Assembly: GCF_051020955.1 (NCBI RefSeq) | Contig: NC_135026.1 | Coordinates: 5,370,501-5,434,500, forward strand | Reading direction: 5' to 3' | From: Megalopta genalis | Taxonomy: Eukaryota > Arthropoda > Insecta > Hymenoptera > Halictidae | Length of the DNA stretch: 64,000 nt | In this document: positions 11,601 through 22,743 of the stretch, in pieces | Layout: each line of letters starts with the position of its first letter | Numbering within the stretch: position 1 is the stretch's first letter | Notes under the pieces: model-generated | What the model saw: the letters and a program-made list of their open reading frames with translations, nothing else | What the model was told of the DNA's origin: nothing | Database searches by the model: none | Translations under genes and position numbers: made by a program

Positions 11601-12540
11601 CAATATTTTTCGCACGGTGTTTTAATATGTTAATTATACTAACAAACGACCGATACTAAAATCGTGTCAGGGTTATGTTGTAACGCGAAGATCGGATATT
11701 CCACGAAGTACGCGAGCCAGGGGAATTAGAGCGTAGCGCGTTAACTATCGGACTTGCTTCTCAATAATTAGCGGTCGCGGCGCGAGCGACAAGAAGCGCA
11801 GACCGAGTATTTACTTTTAATTGGCGCCGCGGCTGCCGGAATCGCAGAAGCGTGGCAGAGTTCTTGCGGTCAGAATAATCCAAGGATTCGTTCTACGTGA
11901 CAAATGATTCTGTCGACGCTGGAACGTAACGATCGGATCGAATTGCTTTGGATTATCTCGAAACGTTTCCTACGCCGGCGAAGTTCATTCTGCATCGGGA
12001 ATCTGTCGACCGGTGGCTCGATTTAAATTAATCGGACGGAGTACAGTGACGCTAATTAAGTTATCGACACGAAGGTGTATTGTAAATTGCGGCCACTATT
12101 TCGCGTTAATTAGAAAAGGAAAATGGTCTAGTAGGGGGAAAAAAGTGACGTAGACGCGTGTTCGATATCGTTAAAGCGGCAATTAATGAAACGGCAAATG
12201 AGACCAGCGTAAAAACCGCTCTGCATAATCTCAATACCGCGCTATGATTGCTAATCGCCTAACTCAAAAAACGTATGATGAGACATAATTATTCTCATTG
12301 CCGTGCACTTCGTCGCCGTAAAGTTACACCGCCCACATTTGCATAGCAATTAAACCATCCGACGCGCCGTGACCGTCAGTTATTTCAATGCTCCGCTGTA
12401 ATTTATGAAAATGTTGAGATCTCGAAGGACAAGCTACCAAATCGTTTTTATACTGATCAGAAAGGATGAGACGGGATAAAAATAATTTGTATATCCATCT
12501 CTCGGAAACGAACAAATTTATAACAAAAATCTATCATAAT
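11601..12540. other. Unique stretch, nothing recognised
   Basis: Moderate GC, no tandem structure, no splice-flanked frame and no RNA signature that I can support. Confidence 0.5.
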
Positions 12541-13020
12541 TTGAATTTTCGATTTAAAAGTTATCTTAACTTTTTATCTTCGCTGTGGAAAAACAATTAA
12601 TCTAAATTTTGTAATAAAAATCTATTAGAATGTAAATTTACTAATGTAATTTCTATTAAAAATCCCCATTAGAATTTTAATGAAAACGAAAAATCAGTGT
12701 AAGGAAATTTATAATAAAAATCCATTGCAATCAAATTTGGTATTAAAAATTCATTATAATTGATATTACCCCTGTTGAAAATAAATTGATCCAAATTTAT
12801 AATATAAATATATTGCAATTTAAATTTTCTAACGAAATTTCTATTAAAGATTCGTTACGATTCAAATTTATAACAAAAATTCATTGCAATGAAATTTATA
12901 ATGTAAAATTCATTGCAACGGAATTCATAATAAAATTTCATTGCAATCGAATTCGATATTAAAAATTTATTACAATTAACATCGTCCCCGTAGAAAATCA
13001 ATTAATTTAAATTTATAATA
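12541..13020. repeat. Degenerate AT-rich tandem repeat
   Basis: Words such as AAATTTATAATAAAAATCC and ATTGCAATCAAATTT recur every roughly 25-60 bp in a diverged tandem. Low complexity with no coding potential. A similar texture appears at 46.5-47.3 kb. Confidence 0.65.
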
Positions 13021-13411
13021 AAATTCAATTACAGCTTGAAATTTCTGATCGGATCGAAGTGGTTCCAATAACGTCAGATTCTCGTTTAATGAAATCCGTG
13101 GCTCGAACAAAGAGGCCGTTTTTCTGGAAACAAAAGTAAAGGCAGATCCTGATCCCGATGAAGAATCGGCCGACGCGCGCATTATCCGCGGATGCATAAA
13201 ACTGCATGGTCCTATCTGCCGGTCATGTATAAAGCATGAGCCCTCGGTCCAGGGACGCAATGAATAAATGTAAATTCAGCCCCATAATAATTGCTTTACG
13301 GGGGTACCTGCCGCCATAATCACTTTAATAGCCGCTTCTGTCATGGCGGCCAGCGGTGGTGCCTTCTGGCCGGCGGTGGTGTGAGACTGCGGCGGTTCGC
13401 AAGGCGCATTG
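13021..13411. other. Unique stretch before the inverted-repeat element
   Basis: Mixed composition with no supported gene. A CGGCGGTGGTG-type short repeat precedes the element. Confidence 0.45.
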
Positions 13412-14129
13412 TAAAGGGTGTCCGTTTTCGAGTGTCGCTTTTGAATTTCCCGCCATTCAAATTTCTCGTATAATCGATCGCCGCGTGCGTTATTCGACGT
13501 TCGACGATTGGAAATAATTGCGGCGACGAATAATAAAGAGACGTTCGATTCAACAACGTTTTGTTTATCGTTATAAATTATTGCAAATTTCATGGGAAAT
13601 CTAAATATTAGAAGAATAATTAAAAAAATTAAAAAAATTAAAAGAAATTTTAAAAGAATTAAAGAATAATAAAAAAAATTATAGAATAATTTTAAAAAAT
13701 TAAAAAAATTAAAGAAAAATTAAAAAAAATAAAGAATAATTTAAAAAATAAAAGAAATTAAGAAAAATTAAAAAAATTAAAGAAAAATTTTAAAAATTCA
13801 AGAAAAATTTTAAAAAATTAAAAAAATTTAAGAAAAATTTAAAAACATTTTTTAAATTAAAGAAAATTTTTTAAAGAATTTTAAAAATCAAAGAAAAATT
13901 AAAAAATTTAGAAAAATTAAACAAAAATTTGAAAAATGGTACAACTTCTGAGCAACTTTCGCAAAAATTTGTAACAATTTTTAACAACAAACGGAGCGTT
14001 GTCGGATCGAATATCTCTCCGTTTCTGTTCGTCGCGATTTTTTTACTTGTCGAACGTGGTCAAATAAAACGCGAAAAATTTGAATGTCGCGAAAATTCGA
14101 AAGTAACGCTCGAATATGGACACCCTTTA
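13412..14129. mobile_element. 718-bp inverted-repeat element with A-rich core
   Basis: Begins TAAAGGGTGTCC and ends GGACACCCTTTA, an exact 12-bp terminal inversion. Similarity of the arms continues for about 190 bp: the left arm has TTCGAGTGTCGCTTTTGAAT, TTCAAATTTCTCG and GACGTTCGATTCAACAACG; the right arm has the complements with scattered changes. The core, about 13600-13925, is almost pure AAAAATTAAAGAAAAATTT low complexity. Open frames reading through the two arms in opposite directions give similar peptides, as inverted copies must. No transposase frame is present. The GGGTGTCC tip resembles the ends of the ~300-bp MITE family, so related mobilising machinery is possible but unproven. 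Confidence 0.78.
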
Positions 14130-14480
14130 TTAGCGAGACCGAGCGCGTTCCTCTGCAGCTCGGCACGGCCCCGATGATAAAAAGAGGACCGGGCTGAAAT
14201 TTACCGCGCGTTAACTCGGACGGGACATTGACGATAAATAGTTCGCCGCTTCGCCTAACCATACTTCGGATAATCGAGGGCTAACTGCGGGAACGAGCGG
14301 GCGTAATTTAAAAAATTAGCGGCGTCCGATGAGATCAGTTGGATCATTTAGAATGAAGTTGATGTAATTTTCTTTTTGTTTTTATTAGGCAATTTACTGC
14401 GAACATTTATCCGGGAACGCTGGGTGAATCGAAGGGTGCCCTTTTGACCTGTCGGATCATGGTTGGATGGTTCTATTAAT
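14130..14480. other. Unique spacer
   Basis: Short stretch between the inverted-repeat element and the ~110-bp satellite. Nothing recognised. Confidence 0.45.
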
Positions 14481-15310
14481 TTAATATGTGAGCGTTTTCA
14501 CTGTTTAATATGAATGCATTTTTAATTCGGCATTGTTGATTAAAATTCTTGCAGAACGTATTTTTAATTGTCAGCCAGAGTATGAAATTGTTTTTAATAT
14601 GTTCAATATGTCTGGCAGAGAATTACACTTTTTATTCAATTTTGTAGCTTAGAATTCTTGAAGAACGTATTTCTAACTGTAAGCCAGAAAATGAAATTAT
14701 TTTTAAAACGTTCAATAATTTTAATTTAATTTTATTGCTTAGCATTTTTGCAGGAAATATTTTTTATTATTTATATTATATTATATTATTATATTATTAT
14801 TTATATTTATTATTATTATATATTTATTAAGATATTTGTTATATTTATTTTTAATACGTCCAATGTATTGGGTAAAAATATTAGGTAGAGGATTGTATTT
14901 TTTTTATTAAATTTTGTTGCTCAGAATTATTGCAGAAAATTTTCAACTATCTGTCAAAAAGTGAAATTATTTCTAATTTAATTTTTACCATGTCCAATTA
15001 ATTAGACGAAGAATTGCATTGTTAATTGAATTTTGTTGCTCAGGGTTACTGCAGAAAATGTTCAACTATCAGCCAAAAACTGAAATTATTACCAATATGT
15101 CCAATACACATATTAGACGAAGAATTGCATTGTTAATTGAATTTTGTTTTTCAAAATTCTTGCAGAACATACTTTTAACGAACACGCAAAAAAGTGCAAT
15201 TACTTTTACCATATTCAACATATTAGACACTGCAACGAATTTTTAATACGTCATTGTTGCTCAGAATAATTGCGAAACAATTTTCAACCACCAGCAATAA
15301 TACGAAATTA
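14481..15310. repeat. ~110-bp satellite, about seven copies
   Basis: A TTGCAGAA-type box preceded by TTTTGTTGCTCAGAATT and followed by CAACTATCAGCCA recurs near 14551, 14658, 14749, 14930, 15048, 15161 and 15270, with spacings of 91-118 bp apart from one of 181 bp. The long interval is explained by an AT-only insertion at about 14765-14850. Copies are diverged. No coding function. Confidence 0.75.
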
Positions 15311-15341
15311 AAAAGCACAGGCAATCTCGCATTTTTTTTTT

Positions 15342-15983
15342 CTACAATGACACGCGAAGATTCTCCGACCGGCTGCTTCTTCCATCGAAGACCTTGATGG
15401 CCCATGGTCCATAGAAGAGGGCCCTGTCGAGAGGTGCCCTCGAGCACTCGATCAAACACACTCGAACGGGACCGGTCGAAAGCGTCTGTCGCCGTGAGAG
15501 GCCGCCGGATGATCGATCAGGCGCACCTGTTGCATAATTAGCCGTCATAAGCGGAAGCGGTCGATCGCTCGTCTTCATTTGGCATTGCGATTCTCCCGAC
15601 GGTGGTTTCGCGCGCAGAGCGCAAAACCGCCGGCCGGCGGACCGGCGAACCGTGTTGCGTAATCGGTGCCTTCGTTCAACGTTTGACGCGTCCATCAACG
15701 CGCGCGAAATGCCTCGCGTAATTGATTCCCTCGCCGCGGAGAGAATACCCTTGATTTCAGTGTTCGCCATGCTCCGGTGGCGTTCCGCGAGGCAAAGCCT
15801 AATCTCTTCCGCATTCACCGGGGTCAACGGCGACGGTAAAAACCGAACGGTGTTGGCTGAGGTTAACGCGAGACCATCTGCCGCGTGGAGAAAATTAAAT
15901 AATCGATATTTACGTCGATGCGACTTTTTATGACCTTGAACTATGCTGTCGAGGACATCGTTCTGAACAATTTTTACTTCCAT
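15342..15983 (-). CDS. Unidentified 213-codon open reading frame (weak candidate)
   Basis: This is the longest open frame in the window that does not lie in a simple or tandem repeat. It runs from an ATG (peptide begins MEVKIVQND) to a TAG (peptide ends ENLRVSL). The product would be basic, rich in Arg and Ser, with no signal peptide, membrane segment or family motif I recognise. The region is moderately GC-rich, which lowers stop density, and a shorter plus-strand frame overlaps it. No splice signals, TATA box or clear polyadenylation context tie it to a transcript, and the bases before the ATG are not a strong start context. It could be a chance frame, a lineage-specific gene or part of a non-coding RNA. 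I give it low weight. Confidence 0.2.
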   Translation of the reverse strand: MEVKIVQNDVLDSIVQGHKKSHRRKYRLFNFLHAADGLALTSANTVRFLPSPLTPVNAEEIRLCLAERHRSMANTEIKGILSAARESITRGISRALMDASNVERRHRLRNTVRRSAGRRFCALRAKPPSGESQCQMKTSDRPLPLMTANYATGAPDRSSGGLSRRQTLSTGPVRVCLIECSRAPLDRALFYGPWAIKVFDGRSSRSENLRVSL

Positions 15984-16009
15984 GTGTTATTATCCAATGG
16001 GTTTCGTTT

Positions 16010-16800
16010 TCTAGGTAAACGAGAAAATGTGTCTTGGCGCTGTGGAATTTATTTTCGATTAGGTCTGCGTTAGGTCAAATTAGGTCTCGGTTAGGCTCAA
16101 TATATTCAGCTCGCTTAATTTTAGGTTTTTGTTTGTCACTTTTTAAATGGATTCTGAAAGGCTAAGGCTTTTATTTTAGGTCATTTTTTTCCTGGGTTAG
16201 GTCTAGGTTAGGTCTAGGTTTGGTCTAGGTTATGTTCAATATATTTAGATCACTTAATTTTAGATTTTTGTTTTTTTTAATGGTTTCTGAAAAGCTAAGA
16301 CTTTTATTTTAGGTCATTTTTTTTCTTGGGTTAGATCTAGGTTAGGTCTAGATTAGGTTCAATATATTTAGCTTGCTTTATTTTTTATTTTCATTTGTTA
16401 TTTTTTACATGAGGTTTAAATGATTATGATTTTTATTTTAGGTGAATCTTTATGTTGGAATTAAGTTTCAGTTAGGTCAGGGTTAGGTCTCGGTTAGGTC
16501 TCGGTTAGGTTCAATATATTTAGCTCGCTTAAGTTTAGGTTTTTGTTTGTCACCTTTTAAATGGTTTCTGAAAGGCTAAGTAATTTATTTCAGGTCATTT
16601 TTTTCCTGGGTTATATAGGTCTAGGTTAGATTCAATATATTTAGCTCATTTTATTTTTGATTTTCATTTGTTATTTCTTACATAATCATTAAAACGTTAA
16701 GGTTTTTATTTTAGATGAACTTCTTTGTTCGAATTAATTTTCAATTAGGTCATGGTTAGGTCTCGGTTAGGTCTCGGCTAGGTACAATATATTTGGCACG
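16010..16800 (+). repeat. TTAGGTCTAGG/TTAGGTCTCGG blocks inside a ~270-bp satellite
   Basis: Runs of 11-nt units (TTAGGTCTAGG, TTAGGTCTCGG, GTTAGGTCAGGG-like) alternate with AT-rich spacers. The anchor CAATATATTTAGCTCGC recurs near 16099, 16239, 16361, 16512, 16632 and 16785. Spacings alternate between about 120-140 and 151-153 bp, so the true period is a dimer of about 270 bp. Other boxes are TTTTAGGTTTTTGTTTGTCAC and TCTGAAAGGCTAAG. Confidence 0.82.
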
Positions 16801-17339
16801 TCTTATTTCTCGTTTTTCCTTTTCTATTTCTGAAATCATTTTCAATGCCACAGTATGGACTCGCATAAGTGAACTCAGTTGCAACGAGAAACCGTCAGAA
16901 TTTATGCACGATCGTTAATGAACAAATAAAACGAAGACGTTATCCACCGCGAGGCCGACGGGATTAAGCCTCTCTAACCTAATCAATGAATCAGGGGACG
17001 AGCCGGCGCAAGTATTCCCGCCGCGCGGGCTGTTATCGTAACTCGAATTACTCCGAGGACGCGGATAAGAATACGAAGCACCCTGATACGCGCGGGCCCC
17101 GATGGTGGCACGAAGATGTTGCGGATACGTTGCACGTCCGGCTGCATTTTGCAGCCTGTGCAACCAGCGACGGTTTAACGAACCGATCGAAGGCCGACCA
17201 TCGATTTTCACACGATCGGCTATGCCACACTACCCGGGAACGGCCACTTCTCCCTAGATCGTAATTTATCTTTGTGCGTGGCCGTCGTTGTAAAGAAGCC
17301 CTAATCGCGGGGACCGTCGCCGGGACCATAAACGTTAAG
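16801..17339. other. Unique stretch, nothing recognised
   Basis: GC-rich from about 16960 to 17300 with overlapping short frames on both strands. No exon with paired splice sites is seen. Confidence 0.5.
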
Positions 17340-18507
17340 GACTATAAAGTGTGGCGGTTCATTAGCTTTAATAAAGTTCGATCCGCACTATGTCACGCGG
17401 TAATTTATCCCACTTCGTTCCCAACAAATTCCATCACCGGGGTCTTCCACCTACGGGCGTTAAAAACCTTCGTACGTTCCTGCCGCTGCAACTTCGAAGA
17501 AAATAGGTATTGCTGCTTGGGAAAATTCCTGTGCATTCTACGAACGTTGGTTTACAATGCTACAAAATTGCGTATTGTGAATGTGGATATACTTCTTGGA
17601 AAAAATTCTGGAAGATCGCTTTTTGATCGGAGTGTTAAGCTAGTTCCGAGAGGAAAGGTGCCTTCATTTCCCGACCCACTGGGTCGCACATAATCAGCCT
17701 AGGAAAAAATAAATACTACTTTATGAAAGTTGAAGGTATGCGCTTTAAAACGAGTCCAGGTGGATTAGCTTGCGATTTTTTTTCACGGAGTTATGCCACT
17801 TCAAATATCGATGATTTCAGAGAATTGGGAAGAGCGCCCGCGTAGCTTATTTCGCTGTTATATTAAATATTTGATGAATGAAATAAATGTTTCAGCTTTA
17901 ATAAAATATGGAGCGATTCGAGTTGCTTTAAAGAGTGGAAGATACATCATGCATCGGTATTGAAGAAATATAGTTTGCTCGTTTTGAGATTTATTGTCTA
18001 GTTTACGATGATTGCAGTTTTAAGACTGTTTTCTCTTACACTAACTGCTGTAACTTTGAAGAAACTTAGTATTACTACTTGAAAAAATTCCTGTTAATTC
18101 TACGAACGTCAATTTACAACTCTTCAAAGATGCGAGTTATGAATCTGAACACATCTGTTGAAAAAAATTCTGGAAGATCGCCCTTTGATCAGAGTGTCAC
18201 ACCACTTTCAAGAGAAAAGGAGTGTTTTTAGCTCATCTACAAGGTCGCACACAATCGTCCTAATAAAAATTGAATGATACTACGTGAAAATAGAAGCTTC
18301 AAGCTTTAACATGAGCCTACACTGATTGTCCTACGATGTTTTATGACGAAATTATGCCAGTTTGAATATCAATAATACTGGAGATGTACCAAAGTGTTGA
18401 AAGAGCTTTTGGGTAAAACACTAACAATAAAACAATAACTACCACACCGTGAATAAATTAAAGCATACAAAAACGTAAGAGTACAATAATTATTCTAGGT
18501 AAAAAGC

Positions 18508-18575
18508 CAGGATTCGAACCTTGAACCGCCGGATAACAGTCCATCGCTTTAGCATCTCAACTATCATGTCATTTG
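18508..18575 (-). mobile_element. tRNA-derived SINE head, copy A
   Basis: On the minus strand there is a B box GGTTCGAATCC (18512-18522) and an A-box-like TAGTTGAGATGCTAA (18551-18565) with GCGATGGACTGTTATCC between them. This order and spacing fit RNA polymerase III internal promoters. The better-preserved sister at 22645-22716 resembles tRNA-Ser(GCT). The acceptor stem does not pair, so this is not a functional tRNA. It ends downstream in an AT-rich segment. I read it as the head of a tRNA-derived SINE, or a tRNA pseudogene. Confidence 0.65.
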
Positions 18576-18601
18576 TTTGTATTTCAAGAAAATAAATATA
18601 A

Positions 18602-18899
18602 AGATGTCCCAAAATTATTGTACAAGCGCGAAATGAGAGATTCTCAAGGTCATTTGGAGTAACATTTTCCTTAGCAAAAATGCGATCCGCGACTTCGTTT
18701 GCGAGTTATTAACGAAAAACGTGCGGCGCCACGCCCCTGCTCGTCCTCGCTCCGCCCTCGCTCTCTCATTGGTCACAGTCTTTCGTCAATAACTCGTAAA
18801 CGAAGCCGTGGATCGCATTTTCGCTAAGGAAAAACTTGCTTCAAATGACCTCAAGAACCCCTCATCTCTCTCTCATACAATAATTTTGGGACTCCCTCG
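18602..18899 (+). mobile_element. Palindromic MITE, copy 4 (core subfamily B)
   Basis: Ends GATGTCCCAAAATTATTGTA and CAATAATTTTGGGACTCCC are inverted. The arms contain CTCAAGGTCATTTGGAG and CAAATGACCTCAAGAACC. The core is short (GCGCCACGCCCCTGCTCG) and only the right arm keeps the CCAAT box (CTCTCATTGGTCAC); the left one is absent. Same subfamily and orientation as the copy at 22744; the 57.7-kb copy is the reverse orientation. Confidence 0.85.
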
Positions 18900-21339
18900 T
18901 ATCTCACTGCCAGAAACGTAAAAAAACATTAAATATCATTATAAACATTCAGAACGTATTTAATTGAAACCGAGTTTCCGCTCACCGCGTCCCCTCCGTC
19001 GAATTTTCTGACCACGGTCCCCGACCGGGGCCAGCGAATGGGACCATCGGTCCCAAAGCTACCAGTAACCGAGTGTCCAACGATATCATGCGACACCGAT
19101 GCGGCCCCGGATAGCACGGCTGGTCCCGGGTCGAGGCTCGCGCTGCCCGCTCGTGAGTCGTGCATCGACAAATCGGGCCCGACTTTCGCACGACCCGCAT
19201 ATCCCGCCGATACGGTTTCCGCTGCATCGTCGCCGGGGCCCATCGTGACTTACCAGACCCTCATGCCCCGGTGAGAGCCGTGCACGATCACCCCAGACAC
19301 GGGGCCCCGGACAGGGTCCCTCCCCCCTACCCCTTCACCGAGAAAACTTGGTGATAAATGCAGATATGCGGCCGCGCGGGGCTAAAGGGGAGGGGGTAAC
19401 ACGCAAATGCAATATACCCTGGTCCCAACGTGGCCGGCCACGGATTAGCGGTGTTGGCAGGCTTAGAGCATAAGAGAGTCTAGGAACATGCGCGTACCCC
19501 GTCGCGCAGGCAGGCCCGTGAACCTAGAGTGGAAGCTACGGTGACGGCGCCGCGTCCTGCTACAGCGTTATTCTATCAGCCGACGGTGTTCCGCGCGTCG
19601 AAGAGGAACTGCGGCCCTCTAAATGGCATTCGAGAACTTAGCGGCGCCGTTCGACGCATTTACATACGTGCGCTGCTAAATATCGTGGCACCGTGCGAGA
19701 GAGCGCGACGATCTTGATGCACGTTGTCGAGGGGACATTGTTTCGAACATGTTTTCCTCCCAGGGTAAGCGCAGGTATTACCGTGAGCCCTCATTAAAGC
19801 CGGATTTTGACGGAGGAATCAAGCGTCGTTATTTCGATCAAGGTCATACGAAGGTCATTGTGTCGTAGGTCGTTGAATTCGTTCTGACGTGGACTATAAT
19901 TTGGTGTTACGAACAATAGGCGTTAATGCGCAAGAAGTGATGGTGATCTTGAGAACTCGGAGAAAATGACCTTGAAATACAAAACTCAACGAGCATGATA
20001 TTCTTACCTCTGAACCGGACAAATTTGTTCAGATACGTCTTTTTCATATAAACAAGATTAACGAAGATATTTGATTATGCAGGATAGAAAAAGAATATAA
20101 GAATATAAAAAAAAATATTATCCGAACGAAAATGAAGTTTTTAAGTTGAAATTTTTACTATGATTTGCGTATGTGACATCGGAGAAAATTTTGTATGGAT
20201 TTTGCGGTCCCATAATATTTTCCGCAGAAATAATTTTTTTCCTTATTCGAAAATGGAAGTGGGAAAATTAAGTTTTACAAAATTCGATTTTGTGTTGCGA
20301 ATACTATAAAAATATGTTCTTTTCTAAATTTTGTTTGGATGTAATATGGATATAATAATATTTGGATATGGTTATTTGGATTTGAATATAATATATAATT
20401 ATGTAATAATAATAATTATATAATAATAATAATAAATTAATAATTATAGTAATTAATAATAATTATACGATTATATATTATATACTTTTAATATAATTGT
20501 GTAAATATATTTAAGATAATATAATTATATAATTTTTTTATATAATTATTATTATAGTTATATTATACGTTATATATATATTTATATATATATTATTATT
20601 ATATTGTTATAATCATACTATTACATAATTATTATTAAAATTATTAATTATTATGTAATTATATATTATATCCATATCCAAATATTATTATATATTATTA
20701 TTTATAATGTTATTATATATTATTATGTCCAAATAAAATTTTGAATAAATATATTACATATTTACATATATATAATTTTCTATATTACAATTATATTATA
20801 TAATATATAATTATTCAACATAATATATCCATCCTTATAAACAATAGAAAAAAATCGCGAAACGTCCACCATCACTGCTGCACCGAGAGCCAATCGGCTC
20901 CACGAGATAAAGAACGTAGCTTATCAACCGGCGATGCAGCGGAAACCCGTGCACAATCTTCCAGGTCGTCGGCTTAGGAACGCAGCGATGCAGAAAGTAG
21001 AAGGGCATAACATTTACATGAAGAAAAAGCATTTTTACGGCGCGTCTCATCCCGCGCCTTTCTACGCCGCCGGCCGCCTCCCGTATCTAGATTCGTCTCT
21101 CTGCGGTCAGGATGCTCCTCGGGGAGGATGCTGGCCGCGTCCGCGCCGGGACGAAACGCGTTTGCACGCATAAACGGTGCGCAGATGCTTGTCCGATAGC
21201 GAGCACGGAAATACGCCGAGGTGGTGGGCACCTCGGGGGTTATCACTCGACGATAACGACGTACAGGCGCGAACCGTGTTACCTTCTCTAGGCGCGGGAA
21301 TCTTCGGGCCGCGGGTTAGTGTTAACGGTACTCTTCGTT
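18900..21339. other. Unique DNA between the two duplicated blocks
   Basis: 18960-19720 is a CpG-rich island. A plus-strand frame (about 18960-19272) stays open up to a GTGAGA donor-like site at 19272, but there is no credible acceptor, the minus strand is equally open, and a minus-strand GTAAGT site lies at about 19249, so I do not call an exon. 19838-19975 holds AAGGTCA-type motifs (separate entry). 20340-20830 is AT-rich low complexity with TAATAATAAT words. 20880-21300 is GC-rich again with no clear gene. Confidence 0.5.
19838..19975. promoter_or_regulatory. Cluster of AAGGTCA-type nuclear-receptor half-sites
   Basis: TCAAGGTCA at 19838-19846, AGGTCA at 19852-19857, TGATCTTGA at 19944-19952 and TGACCTTGA at 19967-19975. 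YCAAGGYCR is the known monomer site of FTZ-F1/ERR-type nuclear receptors. The last pair is spaced 23 bp, the same as a related pair at 44493-44524, and the surrounding words (AACTCGGAGAAAATGACC) match too. The cluster may therefore be a dispersed repeat and not a selected enhancer. Confidence 0.25.
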
Positions 21340-22644
21340 TTTAATAATGGGACTCTATTTTGCGTTGTTTTTTAGAATCGAGGAATGGTAGGAGGAATGA
21401 TAGAAGAATTTGAAGATGGAAAGGTGTCACCGTTGCCTCTTCTACTGGGTCGCATATAATGAATGTAAATAAAAAATAAATATTTCTCCCTGAAAGCTGA
21501 AGATTCGCGCTTTAAAACGAGTCCATTAGCTATAATGAAGTTTGGTTCCGCACCGTGTCACGTGATAATTTATCTCACTTTGTTCGCAACAACTTCCGTC
21601 ACGAAGCGTTAAAAACCTTCGCTCATTCTTACCGCTGTAACTCAGAAGAGAATAGGTATTGCTGCTTGGAAAAATTCCTGTGCATTGTACCAACGCTAGT
21701 TTACAATGCTAGAAAATTGCGAATTATGAATCTGGATGTATTTTCTGGAAAAAATTCTGGAACATCGCTTTTGATCGGAGTGTTAAGCTAGTTCCGAGAG
21801 GAAAGGTGTCTCCATTTCCCGACCCACTGGGTGGCACGTAATCAGTCTAAAAAAGAATAAATATAGCTTTCAGAAAGTAGAAGATTCGCGTTTTAAAACG
21901 AGTCCAAGTGGATTAGCCTGCGATATTTTTTCACGATGTTATGCCACTTCAAATATCGATGATTTGAGAGAATTGGAAAGAGCGTCTGCGTAGCTTATTT
22001 CGCTGTTACCTTATACTTTGGAGGAATGAAATAAATGTTTCAGTTTTAACAAAATATGGAGAGATTCGAGTTGCTTTAAAGAGCGGAAGATACGTCATGC
22101 ATCGGTATTGAAGAAATATAGTTTCCTCGTTTTGAGATTTATAGCCCAGTTTACGATGATTGCAGCTTTAAAGCTGTTTTCTTTTACACTAAGTGCTGTA
22201 GCTTTGAAGAAACTTGGTATTACTACTTGAAAAAATTCCTGCGCATTCTACGAACGTCAATTTACAACTCTTCAAAGATGCGAGTTATGAATCTGAACAC
22301 ATCTCTTGAAAAAAATTCTGGAAGATCGCCCTTTGATCAGAGTGTCACACCACTTTCAAGAGAAAAGGAGTGTTTTTAGCTCACCTACAAGGTCGCGCAT
22401 AATCGACCTAATAAAAATTGAATAATATTATGTGAAAGTAGAAGCTTCAAGCTTTAACATGAGCCTACACTGATTGTCCTACGATTTTTTACCACCAAGA
22501 TATGCCAGTTTGAATATCGATAATCCTGGAGATGTGCCAAAGTGATGAAATAGCTTTTAAGTAAAACAATAGCAATAAAACAATAACTACCACGCCGTAA
22601 ATAAATGACAGCATAAAAAAGAGTGGAATAATTATTCTACGTAA

Positions 22645-22716
22645 AAAGCCAGAATTCGAACCCTGAACAGCCAGATAGCAGTCCATCGCCTTAACATCTA
22701 GGCTGTCATGCCATTT
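22645..22716 (-). mobile_element. tRNA-Ser(GCT)-like SINE head, copy B
   Basis: Minus strand: ACAGCCTAGATGTTAAGGCG, then ATGGACTGCTATCTGG, then the B box GGGTTCGAATTC. The run TTAAGGCGATGGACTGCTA is the same as the D-arm/anticodon-arm of eukaryotic tRNA-Ser(GCT) as I recall it, which identifies the likely parent. The acceptor stem is missing and the variable arm is shortened, so it is a SINE head or pseudogene. It lies about 30 bp from the MITE at 22744, as in copy A. Confidence 0.68.
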
Positions 22717-22743
22717 CTTTGCATTTCAAGAAAATATATATAA

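Larger units (their letters stand above)
17340..18899 (+). repeat. Duplicated ~1.5-kb block, copy A
   Basis: Matches 21590-23041 at an offset of about 4150 bp over its whole length. Shared landmarks are TAGGTATTGCTGCTTGG, GATCGGAGTGTTAAGCTAG, TTTAAAACGAGTCCA and TGCATCGGTATTGAAG, then a tRNA-like head and a MITE. Within the block there are two diverged monomers about 560 bp apart: each has AAAAAATTCTGGAAGATCGC, a TGATC(A/G)GAGTGT box and an ACAAGGTCGC/ACTGGGTCGC box. Because the SINE head and the MITE are in both copies, they were inserted before the block was duplicated. Confidence 0.85.

Noticed and set aside
18960..19272. Possible plus-strand exon ending at a GTGAGA donor-like site
   Set aside because: No convincing acceptor; the minus strand is equally open and carries its own GTAAGT site at about 19249. 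CpG-rich composition explains the open frames.
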